A stretch of 64,000 nucleotides of DNA, from positions 1 through 64,000 of the forward strand of contig NZ_NBXA01000032.1 of NCBI RefSeq assembly GCF_003399625.1. Reading direction: 5' to 3'. Origin of the DNA: Subtercola boreus. GTDB taxonomy: Bacteria; Actinomycetota; Actinomycetes; Actinomycetales; Microbacteriaceae. The translations under genes and the position numbers were made by a program. Of this stretch, positions 26,842 through 35,553 are shown in pieces (position 1 is the stretch's first letter; every line of letters starts with the position of its first letter). The notes under the pieces were generated by a model. That model was not told the origin of the DNA. It was given only the letters and a program-made list of their open reading frames with translations, and made no database searches.

Positions 26842-28095
26842 TCAGGGCCTGAGCGCAGTGATCGGCACGACATGCACGCCATCAGGTCGACGGCCGGCGC
26901 TGCCAGTCGCGGTGATCACGATGAGAGCCACTGGCTCTCCTTGCCGCCCGGTATCGATGCGTTGAGCGAAGTTGAGCAGGCTCGCAGCCGCCTTGTCGAC
27001 GTCGCGTTGGCCCATCTTGATCTCAACCGCCGCCCACCGACCGCCGGAAAAAGTAATGATGGCATCGACCTCATTTCCATCCTCGTCTCGCCAGGTGTCG
27101 ATACGCCCCCCGAGCGACTGCGCGTAGATGCGAAGGTCGCGAACCACCAGTGCTTCGAAGTGATACCCAGCGGCTTCAAGGTCGTTCAGTAGGTCCACAC
27201 TGGACACGCCCAGCGCGGCCGTTCCGATTGACGGATCAACGAAGTACCGAGTCATTGTTGCGCGCAGCCGAGCGCGCGATCTCATGTGTGGTTGCCACGC
27301 CTCGGAGTTGTCGAGCAGACGCAACCGCTCCAGCGCGTCGAGATGGCTATAGATCGTGGCCGGGGCAATGGGCCCTCGGTCACCTCCGGCATCAGCGGCA
27401 ATGGCACGAGTCGCAGGACTGTGGGCGACGAACCTGCCGAGGGAGGCGATCACACGATTCAGCGTTCGAGGATCGCGTCTTCCCACGAAGGAGGGAATGT
27501 CGACGTCTATGACTTGTCTGAGATACCCGGACAGCCATCGACGTGCTGCGGTTTCATCAGAATCGAGAAGGTCGGGCCAGCCGCCGATCACTATTCGCTC
27601 CATGAGTTCTGGCACGGTGAGGCCGCTGTCCCCGCCAGGTTGGACGGCTCCACCGAGAAGCCGTTCAAGAGAAACTTCGCCGTTCGAATGTCCCGTTTCG
27701 AACAGGCTCATCGGTCGCATCTGGAGGATTCCAAACCGGCCTGCGCCCGAATGCCTGTCGACATCGTCACGGGGCGTCGCCGATCCGGTGAGGAGAAACA
27801 TTCCGCGCTCGCGTCCTGCGGTATCGACTGCGTGCCTCACGCTGTTCCACAGATCGGGAGCCACCTGCCATTCGTCGAACAGGATCGGGGTCGTTCGCTT
27901 GAACAGGAATTCCGGATTCAATTCGAGCGACGCCCGCGCTGTCGGGTCCTGATCCATGGAGAAGACCGTCGACGCTACCCGAGATGCCGTGGCAGTCTTC
28001 CCGCAAGCCTTTGGACCCTCGACAAGGACGGCGCCCACAGCTTGCCGGAGATCAAACAATTCGGCATCTGCAATACGTGAGCGATATTCAACCAT
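26842..28095 (-). CDS. AAA ATPase with DUF4143 C-terminal domain
   Basis: 417 residues. Walker A is EGPKACGKTATA near residue 26, Walker B TPILFDEWQ, then the arginine/sensor region LLTGSAT. The C-terminal DUF4143 part contains DEDGNEVDAIITF and AAVEIKMG, resembling the D-ExK core of PD-(D/E)xK nucleases. The family is widespread in bacteria and archaea without an agreed function. ATG 28095 is chosen: a TGTATGGT -10-like box lies seven bases upstream, suggesting a leaderless mRNA. Base composition is less GC-rich than its neighbours, hinting at transfer. Confidence 0.78.
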   Translation of the reverse strand: MVEYRSRIADAELFDLRQAVGAVLVEGPKACGKTATASRVASTVFSMDQDPTARASLELNPEFLFKRTTPILFDEWQVAPDLWNSVRHAVDTAGRERGMFLLTGSATPRDDVDRHSGAGRFGILQMRPMSLFETGHSNGEVSLERLLGGAVQPGGDSGLTVPELMERIVIGGWPDLLDSDETAARRWLSGYLRQVIDVDIPSFVGRRDPRTLNRVIASLGRFVAHSPATRAIAADAGGDRGPIAPATIYSHLDALERLRLLDNSEAWQPHMRSRARLRATMTRYFVDPSIGTAALGVSSVDLLNDLEAAGYHFEALVVRDLRIYAQSLGGRIDTWRDEDGNEVDAIITFSGGRWAAVEIKMGQRDVDKAAASLLNFAQRIDTGRQGEPVALIVITATGSAGRRPDGVHVVPITALRP

Positions 28096-28215
28096 TGTGA
28101 AACCATACACTGTGCGACCCTCGAACTGAACAGATTACGGAAAGCAAAGTGAACACATTGCGGTGCGCCTCACCGGTCAGCGAGATTCTTGGCGAAGGAC
28201 CGCCAGCTGTCTCAG

Positions 28216-28854
28216 CTATGCCGGCGAATGCAGGAGGCGGATGCCGAGGCCTGAGGCGAGGAGGGCGGCGGCCGCGTCGGCGACGATGGTGTCGCCCTGG
28301 GCGCGGGTGATGCGACTGGAGGTGATGAGGGTGGCGGTGCCCTGCATCGTCGCGGCGAAGAGGAGCTTGAAGCGAAAGCGCAGCTCTGCGGGCGAGTCAG
28401 CAGGGCCCACAGGCGCGCCCAGCTCGGCAGGGCCGCCGGACACGGCGGGCATCGCGCCGTCGAGGGTGTCGAAGAGGCGAGCAGCCGCAGCCTCGAGCGC
28501 CGGGGTGGGGTGGTTCGACTTCGCAGCGAACATGAGTTCCATGAGGGTCGCATCGTCGACGCCGAAGTCGACGTAGGCGCGGCCGACACGGCGGAAGCGT
28601 TCCTCGAACGAACCCGGGGTTGCGATCGCCGCACCGACCTTCTCGGTGAGGCGGGCGAAGCCCTGCTCGGCGAGGGCGTCGAGCAGGGCCTGCTTGTCGA
28701 TGAAGTGGCTGCGAGGGGCGCCGTGGCTCACCCCGGCCCGACGGGCGAGCTCGCGCAGTGACAGCCCGTCGACACCGCCCTCCCGAAGCACCTGTTCGGC
28801 CTGTTCGAGCAGCACCGCGCGGAGGTTCCCGTGATGGAAGGGCCGCGATGTCAT
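28216..28854 (-). CDS. TetR family regulator
   Basis: 212 residues. The HTH (LSLRELARRAGVSHGAPRSH) is at about residues 31-50, followed by FIDKQALLDALAEQGF. The C-terminal sensing domain resembles the TetR_C_33-like group. Divergent from the NAD(P)-binding protein at 28917. The intergenic palindrome ACTAGACA-C-TGTCTAGT is the likely site through which it represses both genes. Confidence 0.85.
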   Translation of the reverse strand: MTSRPFHHGNLRAVLLEQAEQVLREGGVDGLSLRELARRAGVSHGAPRSHFIDKQALLDALAEQGFARLTEKVGAAIATPGSFEERFRRVGRAYVDFGVDDATLMELMFAAKSNHPTPALEAAAARLFDTLDGAMPAVSGGPAELGAPVGPADSPAELRFRFKLLFAATMQGTATLITSSRITRAQGDTIVADAAAALLASGLGIRLLHSPA

Positions 28855-28873
28855 ACCCTGAGTCTACCCCCGG

Positions 28874-28910
28874 ACTAGACATTGACTATTTACTAGACAC
28901 TGTCTAGTCT
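28874..28910 (+). promoter_or_regulatory. Leaderless promoter overlapped by a TetR palindrome
   Basis: TTGACT (28882-28887), a 17-base spacer and TAGTCT (28905-28910) precede the ATG at 28917 by six bases. The perfect palindrome ACTAGACA-C-TGTCTAGT (28892-28908) covers spacer and -10, and a further ACTAGACA lies at 28874-28881, eighteen bases upstream of the first arm. Confidence 0.65.
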
Positions 28911-28916
28911 GGCGAC

Positions 28917-29585
28917 ATGACTTCACCGACAGAACCCCAGACCTTCCTCGTGTTCGGCGCCACCGGGCAGACCGGGCAGCACTTCACCTCGCTCGCACTC
29001 CAGGCCGGACACCGGGTGCGGGCCCTCGCCCGTACCCCCTCCAAGCTCACCCTCGAGCATCCCGATCTCGAGGTGATCCGCGGATCGGTGAGCGACACGG
29101 CCGGGGGCGTCGACCTCGACGACCTCGTGCACGGCACCGACATCGTGGTCTCGATGCTCGGAGACGTCGAGCAGCAGAGGGAGCAGAAGATCAACACCGA
29201 ATTCGTGCGGCGCCTCGTGCCCGCGATGCGGAGGAACGGCGTGAAGCGGTTCCTCTACCAGGCCGGCGGGCTGAGCAAGGCTCCGGGACGGCCACTGTCA
29301 CCGGCACTCTGGGCCATCAGGAAGACGCTCGCCCGCGGCTACGACGGCCAACACAGGGACAACGAAGCCGTGATGGAGTACCTGACGAACGAGGCGCCCG
29401 ACATCGAATGGATGGTGCACCGGGCCGGCATCGGATCGAACGGTGCCTCGAAGGGCGTGCTCGAACGATCGACCCGCCGCCCGAGCATCGGCACCTTCAG
29501 GGACTGCGCCGCCTACAACCTCCGCACGGTGATGGATGCTGCGGCCATCCACACCGCGGACTTCAGCAAGTACCGCGCGGCCTGA
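28917..29585 (+). CDS. NAD(P)H-binding (NmrA-like atypical SDR) protein
   Basis: 222 residues. LVFGATGQTGQHFTSLAL is the nucleotide-binding loop, and RRNGVKRFLYQAGG and WMVHRAGI fit the atypical SDR group that includes NmrA and flavin-reductase-like proteins. These sense or use NAD(P)H, often in quinone or electrophile stress. The TetR-controlled divergent arrangement is typical. The catalytic Tyr-Lys pair of classical SDRs is not evident. Confidence 0.8.
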   Translation: MTSPTEPQTFLVFGATGQTGQHFTSLALQAGHRVRALARTPSKLTLEHPDLEVIRGSVSDTAGGVDLDDLVHGTDIVVSMLGDVEQQREQKINTEFVRRLVPAMRRNGVKRFLYQAGGLSKAPGRPLSPALWAIRKTLARGYDGQHRDNEAVMEYLTNEAPDIEWMVHRAGIGSNGASKGVLERSTRRPSIGTFRDCAAYNLRTVMDAAAIHTADFSKYRAA

Positions 29586-29595
29586 CCGCCGCACT

Positions 29596-31635
29596 TCAGG
29601 TGGTCGGGGCGACGGGGAGCCAGACGCGCATCGTGGAGGGCCCGCGGTTGGCCCAGGCGAAGTACGGGGTCAGCAGCACCTCGCGCGGCCGACCGGTCTC
29701 CGGGGGAACGGGAGCACCCGGCGCGTACGGCCAGGAGGCGTCGTCGGCCACGTCGTCGGCGCGGAGCGCGATGGCGGCCAGGGCGCCCGTCGGTGTCGAG
29801 CGGAGCGGCCTGCTCAGGTCGAGCTCAGCCTGCTCGGTGCTCGATGCCACACCCGGGGCCCCGGCCTCACCGGAGGCACCGGCCACGCCCGGGAGGTCAG
29901 TCACACCCGGCAGGTCGGGCGACTCCAGGGCCAGCACGAGGGGCCCTCGCTCGATGGCGACGGTTCCGCGCACGGCGTCGATGCGGGGGTGCGGATGCAC
30001 GATCCGGGGCTCCATCGGGAGGTGGAGCGTGAACACCTCGCCGGCCGCGAAGGTGCGCGCGACCGTGACCGAAGCGCCGCTGATGCGGGTGGTCGCGCCC
30101 GCGACCGTGAGGGTCGCGGCATCCTGGGCCCACGACGGAACCCGCAGGGTGATCGCCGCCGTCACGGGCTCGAGTACGGTGACCGAGATGTCGCCGTCGA
30201 AGGGGTAGCCGGTTCGGGTCTCGAGGGCGACGATCCGCCCGTCGGGCAGGGTCGTGCGGATGGCGGCGTCTGCGTACTGGTGCAGCTGCACGCCCGTGGC
30301 GTCGGCGGTGGCGAAGTACAGCGCGACGCTCGCGAGCGTGCGCGCCACATTGGTGGGGCAGCACGAGACCTCGAACCACGGCGCCCGGAGGCTCGATTCC
30401 GCCCGCTCGCTGAGCACGCCGTCGGCAGGTGAGGCGCCGGCGGTGCGCTGCTGCAGGGGGTTGGTGTAGAAGAAGGCGCGCCCGTCTTCCCGCGGGGAGG
30501 CGAGCACCGTGTTGAGCAGGGTGCGCTCGATGAGGTCGGCGTAGGCCGGGTCGCCGGTCTCGAGGAGCAGCCGCCAGCTGAGCATGACCGAACCGATGCC
30601 GGCACAGGTCTCCGAGTAGGCGCGATCGGCGGGGAGTTCGTAGTCGTCGCCGAACGCCTCGTCCTGGTGGTGGGATCCCATTCCGCCGGTGATGTAGGTG
30701 CGCCGGGAGACGGTGTTCCTCCACTGCAGGGCGACGGCGTCGGCGAGGTCGCGGTCGCCGGTCTCGGTGGCCACGTCGAGGGCTCCGCTCGCGAGGTAGA
30801 GGGCGCGCACCGCATGGCCGCGGAGCACGGTGGCGTCGCGCACGGGCAGGTCGTCCTGGAAGTACTCGTGCCCGAACAGGATGGTGGTGGCGAGAAGTCC
30901 CTTGCCGCGGCGCTCGATGAAGAGGCGGGCGAGTTCGAGGTAACGCGGTTCGTCGAGTGCTCGGGAGAGTTCGGCGAGCGCCACCTCGATCTGTGGATGC
31001 CCGCAGATCGCCGATCGTCCGTCGGGGCCGAATTCGCGGTAGACGTGGTCGGCGAGCCGCCGGGCGACGTCGACGAGTTCGTCGTCGTGTCCGCCGCGGA
31101 GCCGCGCGACAGCGGCCTGGAACAGGTGGCCGAAGCAGTAGAGCTCGTGCCCCCACTCGAGGTTCGAATAGCGGCCCGGCTGCCCCGGATGCCCGAAGCT
31201 GGTGTGCAGGTAGCCGTCGGGCTCCTGGGCCGCGGCGACCCGGGTGACGAGGGCCTGGTAGCGGGCATCCAGAGCAGGCGACGGGCGCCGGGCCAGCTCC
31301 CAGGCCATCGCTTCGAGCAGTTTGTAGATCTCCGAGTCGACGAACTCGATGCCGGAGTGGGCGCGGCCGACGGTGCCGTCGACGACGCGGTCGAAGTTGG
31401 CGCTCCAGCCGATGCGTTCCATCCACGATTCGCAGTGGGCGAGGATGACGTCGGCGTTCAGGGTCTGGCGCTCGCCCCAGAATCCGCCGTCGACGCTGAT
31501 CTCGTCGGGACCGAGGGGACGAAGGCGCGAGCGCGAGGGCGCGACCGGGCCGCCGCGCAGGGCCAGCCCCGGGCCGGCGCTCGAACCGCCGCCCGGGGGC
31601 CGAGAGGGCAGGGTCACCGCGACATCATGGGACAA
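29596..31635 (-). CDS. GH127 family glycoside hydrolase (beta-L-arabinofuranosidase type)
   Basis: 679 residues. GH127 landmarks: GFWGERQTLNADVIL, LEWGHELYCFGHLF (Glu), ITGGMGSHHQDEAFG, and FEVSCCPTNVART, whose Cys pair corresponds to the zinc-bound nucleophile region. Family enzymes release L-arabinofuranose from beta-linked arabinosides. TTG 31635 with AGGTG upstream is the best start and overlaps the GH31 stop; GTG 31617 is the alternative. A low-complexity loop (LPGVTDLPGVAGASGEAGAP) is inserted near residue 580. No signal peptide, so it acts on imported sugars. Confidence 0.85.
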   Translation of the reverse strand: MSHDVAVTLPSRPPGGGSSAGPGLALRGGPVAPSRSRLRPLGPDEISVDGGFWGERQTLNADVILAHCESWMERIGWSANFDRVVDGTVGRAHSGIEFVDSEIYKLLEAMAWELARRPSPALDARYQALVTRVAAAQEPDGYLHTSFGHPGQPGRYSNLEWGHELYCFGHLFQAAVARLRGGHDDELVDVARRLADHVYREFGPDGRSAICGHPQIEVALAELSRALDEPRYLELARLFIERRGKGLLATTILFGHEYFQDDLPVRDATVLRGHAVRALYLASGALDVATETGDRDLADAVALQWRNTVSRRTYITGGMGSHHQDEAFGDDYELPADRAYSETCAGIGSVMLSWRLLLETGDPAYADLIERTLLNTVLASPREDGRAFFYTNPLQQRTAGASPADGVLSERAESSLRAPWFEVSCCPTNVARTLASVALYFATADATGVQLHQYADAAIRTTLPDGRIVALETRTGYPFDGDISVTVLEPVTAAITLRVPSWAQDAATLTVAGATTRISGASVTVARTFAAGEVFTLHLPMEPRIVHPHPRIDAVRGTVAIERGPLVLALESPDLPGVTDLPGVAGASGEAGAPGVASSTEQAELDLSRPLRSTPTGALAAIALRADDVADDASWPYAPGAPVPPETGRPREVLLTPYFAWANRGPSTMRVWLPVAPTT

Positions 31636-33634
31636 GGGACACCTGGGCTTCTTCTCGGAGGAAAACGGGAATGTGTTCGAGGGGCGCCTCGGCGACGACC
31701 GTCTGGCCGCCCGCGAAGACCGCACCCGAGCGCGCGTCGACCCAGCGACCGGTGCCCGGCAGGTAGACCGACCGGGAGCGCTGCCCGGGAGCAGTGACCG
31801 GGGCGACGAGGATGTCGGGGCCGAAGAGGAACTGGTCCTCGATCATCCACGCCGCCTCATCGGCCGGATAGTCGACGAACAGCGGCCTCATCGGCGGCAG
31901 CCCCGTCTGAGCGGCGAGCCGCATCTGGTCGTGGATGTACGGGCGGAGCCGTTCCCGAAGCTCGAGCACCCCCGTGAGGATCGGCAGCGCCTCCTCGCCG
32001 AACGACCAGAGCTCGTTCGGCCCGCCGGTCATCTCGAAACCGGTCGGCGTTCGGGGTTCGCGGTCGCCGTGCAGCCGGAACAGCGGGCAGAAGACGCCGT
32101 ACTGGAACCAGCGGATGACCAGCTCCCGGTACGCGGGGTCGCTGGCGTCGCCGCCGTGGAAGCCGCCGATGTCGGTGGTCCACCACGGGATGCCCGAGAC
32201 CGCGATCGCAAGTCCCGCCCGCACCTGCTGCGTGAGCGAGAGCCAGGTGGCAGGGATGTCACCCGACCAGACAGCGGCACCGTACTTCTGGGATCCGGCC
32301 CACGCCGACCGGCAGAGCAGCACGGTGGGCTCCTCGCCGGCCGCCGCCATACCCTCGGCGAAGAGCCGCGCGTTGTCGCGGGGGTAGATGTTGGCGACCT
32401 CGGCCCCGGGACCGGCGGAGAGATGCATGTTCGCCGGATGCGCGGGGTTCAGCTCGGGTTCCGAGGCGTCGAGCCAGAAGACCCGGATGCCGTGGGCGAG
32501 GTAGTTCTTCGCCACCAGGTCCCAGATGTAGTCGCGCGTCCCGGGGTTGGTCGGGTCGTAGAAGCCGACCGGCATGGGGGTCTGCATGCCTTTGTCCTGG
32601 ATGGTCTGCAGGAATTCGACCCCCTGGTCGGCACCGACGAGGAGCCCGCGGTCGCGATAGTCGGCGAAGTTCTCCGAGAGCGGAGAGATCGTGGGCCAGA
32701 TGGAGACCATCAGTTCGACGCCGAGCGCCTTCAGCTCGGCGACCATGCCGGGCACGTCGGGCCATTCGGTCTCGTCGAAGCGGAAGTCGCCCATCGCCGA
32801 CCAGTGGAAGAAGTCGGCGACGATCACCGAGAGGGGCAGGCCGCGGCTCGTGTGCTCGCGTGCGACGCCCAGCAGTTCGTCCTGGTTGCGATAGCGGAGC
32901 TTGGACTGCCAGAACCCGCTCGCCCACTCCGGGAGATCCGGCGAATGGCCGGTCGCGTCGGCGTAGCGCGCGAGCTGGTCGGCGGGGGTGGGGGCTGCCG
33001 TGATCCAGTAGTCGATCTCGCGGGCCTGGCCGGCCTGCCAGCGGGTGGCGTTGGCGGCGAAGTCGACGCGGCCGACGGCGGGCACGTTCCAGAGCAGGGC
33101 GTAGCCGCGGGAGGAGAGCACGAACGGGATGTTCACCTCGGCGTTCCGCTGCACGAGGTCGAGGGAGAGACCCTTGATGTCGAGGCGGCCGTGGGTGCGC
33201 TGGCCGAGCCCGTAGAGCTTCTCGTCGTCGTAGGCGCGGAACTGCTGGTGCACCTCGGCGGCGCCCGAGTTGTTGCCGACGAAGACGCGGGCCCCGGGCA
33301 TCCAGAAGTGTTCGCGGCTCTCCGCGATCAGCTCCCGTCCAGTGGCCGTGTCGGAGAAGGTGAGGTGAGGTTCGGGGTAGGGCTCGGCGGTGTCGAAGGT
33401 GACCGTCACGGTGAGGGCGCCGGTGACGAGGGTGGCGCGGGTGGGGCCCGTGGTGACGACGATGTCGGGCGAGACATCCGGAGCCGTGTCGGCAAGCGCC
33501 CCCGCGCTCTCGGCGGGCAGCCGATACTGCGCTGCACGCACCCGGGCACTGTCGGCGCCCCACGCTTCGATGACGAGCACCTCGTGGCGATGGCGCACTT
33601 CGAGTGCGCGGCCCAGGTTCAGGAAGGTGACCAT
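31625..33634 (-). CDS. GH31 family alpha-glycosidase (alpha-xylosidase/glucosidase type)
   Basis: 669 residues. The nucleophile region is RVFWLDASEPELN (Asp), the acid/base region is AVWSGDIPATW (Asp), and SGIPWWTTDIGGF is another GH31 block. The N-terminal beta domain and C-terminal sandwich are present and full length. WLDASEPE favours alpha-xylosidase-like subgroups, but the sugar is not certain. The ATG at 33634 shares one base with the permease stop (TGATG). Cytoplasmic, acting on the oligosaccharide brought in by the upstream transporter. Confidence 0.87.
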   Translation of the reverse strand: MVTFLNLGRALEVRHRHEVLVIEAWGADSARVRAAQYRLPAESAGALADTAPDVSPDIVVTTGPTRATLVTGALTVTVTFDTAEPYPEPHLTFSDTATGRELIAESREHFWMPGARVFVGNNSGAAEVHQQFRAYDDEKLYGLGQRTHGRLDIKGLSLDLVQRNAEVNIPFVLSSRGYALLWNVPAVGRVDFAANATRWQAGQAREIDYWITAAPTPADQLARYADATGHSPDLPEWASGFWQSKLRYRNQDELLGVAREHTSRGLPLSVIVADFFHWSAMGDFRFDETEWPDVPGMVAELKALGVELMVSIWPTISPLSENFADYRDRGLLVGADQGVEFLQTIQDKGMQTPMPVGFYDPTNPGTRDYIWDLVAKNYLAHGIRVFWLDASEPELNPAHPANMHLSAGPGAEVANIYPRDNARLFAEGMAAAGEEPTVLLCRSAWAGSQKYGAAVWSGDIPATWLSLTQQVRAGLAIAVSGIPWWTTDIGGFHGGDASDPAYRELVIRWFQYGVFCPLFRLHGDREPRTPTGFEMTGGPNELWSFGEEALPILTGVLELRERLRPYIHDQMRLAAQTGLPPMRPLFVDYPADEAAWMIEDQFLFGPDILVAPVTAPGQRSRSVYLPGTGRWVDARSGAVFAGGQTVVAEAPLEHIPVFLREEAQVSLVP

Positions 33635-34530
33635 CAGTCCTTGACCGCCCCCGCTGTGACGCCGGCCGCGACATAGCGCTGGGCGACGATGAGCAGCACG
33701 GCTGCCGGGATGGATGCGACGACTGCTGTGGCCATGATCGAGTTCCACTCCTGGTTGTTGTTGCCGATGTACTTGTAGATGCCGAGCGTGATGGGTTGGA
33801 TCTTGCCGCCCCCGTCGAGAGTCGAGGCGAAGATGAAGTCCGACCACGCCCAGAGGAACGCGAACAGCGACACCGTCACGACCGAGTTGCGGCTGATCGG
33901 CAGCACCACAGACCGGAACGTTCGCCAGTACGAGGCGCCGTCGATCTTCGCCGCCGACATCAGCTCGTCGGGGATCGCCGACATGAACGCGGTGAACAGC
34001 AGCACGCCGAACGGCACCGCGATGGTCGAATCCGCCAGGATCAGCCCCGGAATCGAGTTCAGGATGCCCAGGTTCAGGTAGATCGCATAGAACCCCATGG
34101 CCATGATGATGCCGGGGATCATCTGCGCGATCAGAAAGATGAAGCTCACCGCTCCCCCGCCGCGCGGGCGCAGTTTCGCCAGCGCGTACCCGGCCGGGGC
34201 GGCGAGCACGAGCGTCAGCACGACCGTTCCGAGGCCGACGACGAGGCTGGTGCCGAGGTAGGGCAGCTGCTGCGAGAGCACGGCCTGGTACCCCGAGAAC
34301 GTCGGATCGAACGGGAACCAGTTGGGCGGGCTCTTCCGCATGTCGGCGGTCTTCGTCAGCGAGACGTTGATCATCCAGTAGATGGGGAAGAGCATCAGCG
34401 CGGTGAGCACGACGCCGATGAGAGTGAAGTACCAGGTGGGGCGCTGGCGGCGCGCCTGCCCGGGCTGGCCGGCGGCGCCGGCGGCGGTGCGCGGTGCGAC
34501 GGTGCTCCGCGGTGTGGCCAGAGCGGTCAT
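33634..34530 (-). CDS. ABC sugar permease, MalG type
   Basis: 298 residues. Six membrane helices and the EAA loop MSAAKIDGASYWRTFRSVVL near residue 195. The N-terminal 30 residues are Ala/Arg-rich and cytoplasmic. The start at 34530 overlaps the stop of the first permease (ATGA), and the stop overlaps the GH31 start, so translation is coupled along the operon. Confidence 0.88.
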   Translation of the reverse strand: MTALATPRSTVAPRTAAGAAGQPGQARRQRPTWYFTLIGVVLTALMLFPIYWMINVSLTKTADMRKSPPNWFPFDPTFSGYQAVLSQQLPYLGTSLVVGLGTVVLTLVLAAPAGYALAKLRPRGGGAVSFIFLIAQMIPGIIMAMGFYAIYLNLGILNSIPGLILADSTIAVPFGVLLFTAFMSAIPDELMSAAKIDGASYWRTFRSVVLPISRNSVVTVSLFAFLWAWSDFIFASTLDGGGKIQPITLGIYKYIGNNNQEWNSIMATAVVASIPAAVLLIVAQRYVAAGVTAGAVKD

Positions 34531-35543
34531 CGCCTGGCCTCCCTTCGCTGCAGGTAGATGTAGACGAGCCCGAACACGAGGGCGACGATGATGAGGATGT
34601 TGCCGACCGCGGCGGCGGGGCCGAAGCGGGGCAGCGTCGAGCCGAAGCCGAGCTGGTACGACCAGGTCGAGAGCGTGGTCGACGAGCTCGCCGGGCCGCC
34701 CTTCGTCATGATCCAGATGATGTCGAACACCTTCAGGGTGTAGACGAGGCCGAGCAGGATCGTGATGGCTGACACCGGGCGCAGCAGCGGGAACGTGATG
34801 CGCCAGAACTTCTGCCAGGCGTTCGCCCCGTCGAGCGAGGCGGCCTCGTAGAGGTCGGCGGAGATGTTCTGCAGGCCGCTGTAGAGGATGACGAGGTTGA
34901 AAGGGATGCCGATCCAGATGTTGGCGATCGTCACTGAGATGAGGGCCCACTGCGGAGAGGTGAGCCAGTTGATGCTGCCGATGCCGAACGATTCGAGGAA
35001 GGAGTTCACAATGCCCGAGTCGCTGTTGAGCATCCACGACCAGGTCGACGCCGACACGATGAGCGGCAGCAGCCACGGCACCAGGAACAGCGCCCGGAGC
35101 GTCGACGACAACCGGAACCGGTTGAAGAAGAACACCGCGAGAGCCATGCCGAGACTGAACTGCAACAGGATCGACACCAGCACGAAGAACCCGGTGTGGA
35201 AGATCGCGGGCCCGAACGTCGGGTCGGCGAAGACCTTCAGGTAGTTCTCCAGCCCGACGAAGGGTGCGTTGCCCTGCACGAACGAGCGCACCGTGTAGTC
35301 GCGGATGCTCAGGTCGATGTTCTTGTAGAGCGGGAGCGCGTAGAACAGCACCAGGTAGACGACGACCGGGGCGAGGAACGCCCACGCCGCCCACTGCGTG
35401 GAACGGGGGCGACGAGGCCTGGGGCGGGTGCGCCCGGTGGCCGTGTCGCGGGCGGATGCGCCCGAGCCGCGATTGGTCGTGGCGGGCACCGCCGCCCCAC
35501 CCGGCGATGCGGGTGAGGCGGCGGCTTTGTGCGTGAGCGTCAC
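34527..35543 (-). CDS. ABC sugar permease, MalF type
   Basis: 338 residues. A long Ala/Pro/Arg-rich cytoplasmic N-terminus (about 50 residues) is followed by six helices and the EAA loop YEAASLDGANAWQKFWRITF. GTG start at 35543 with TAGGA eight bases upstream. It pairs with the MalG-type permease to import a glycoside. No ATPase gene is present in the operon. Confidence 0.88.
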   Translation of the reverse strand: MTLTHKAAASPASPGGAAVPATTNRGSGASARDTATGRTRPRPRRPRSTQWAAWAFLAPVVVYLVLFYALPLYKNIDLSIRDYTVRSFVQGNAPFVGLENYLKVFADPTFGPAIFHTGFFVLVSILLQFSLGMALAVFFFNRFRLSSTLRALFLVPWLLPLIVSASTWSWMLNSDSGIVNSFLESFGIGSINWLTSPQWALISVTIANIWIGIPFNLVILYSGLQNISADLYEAASLDGANAWQKFWRITFPLLRPVSAITILLGLVYTLKVFDIIWIMTKGGPASSSTTLSTWSYQLGFGSTLPRFGPAAAVGNILIIVALVFGLVYIYLQRREARR

Positions 35544-35553
35544 GGCGTGCGTC

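Noticed and set aside
31349-33676. 775-codon plus-strand open frame
   Set aside because: It is antisense to GH127 and GH31, whose catalytic motifs are unmistakable.
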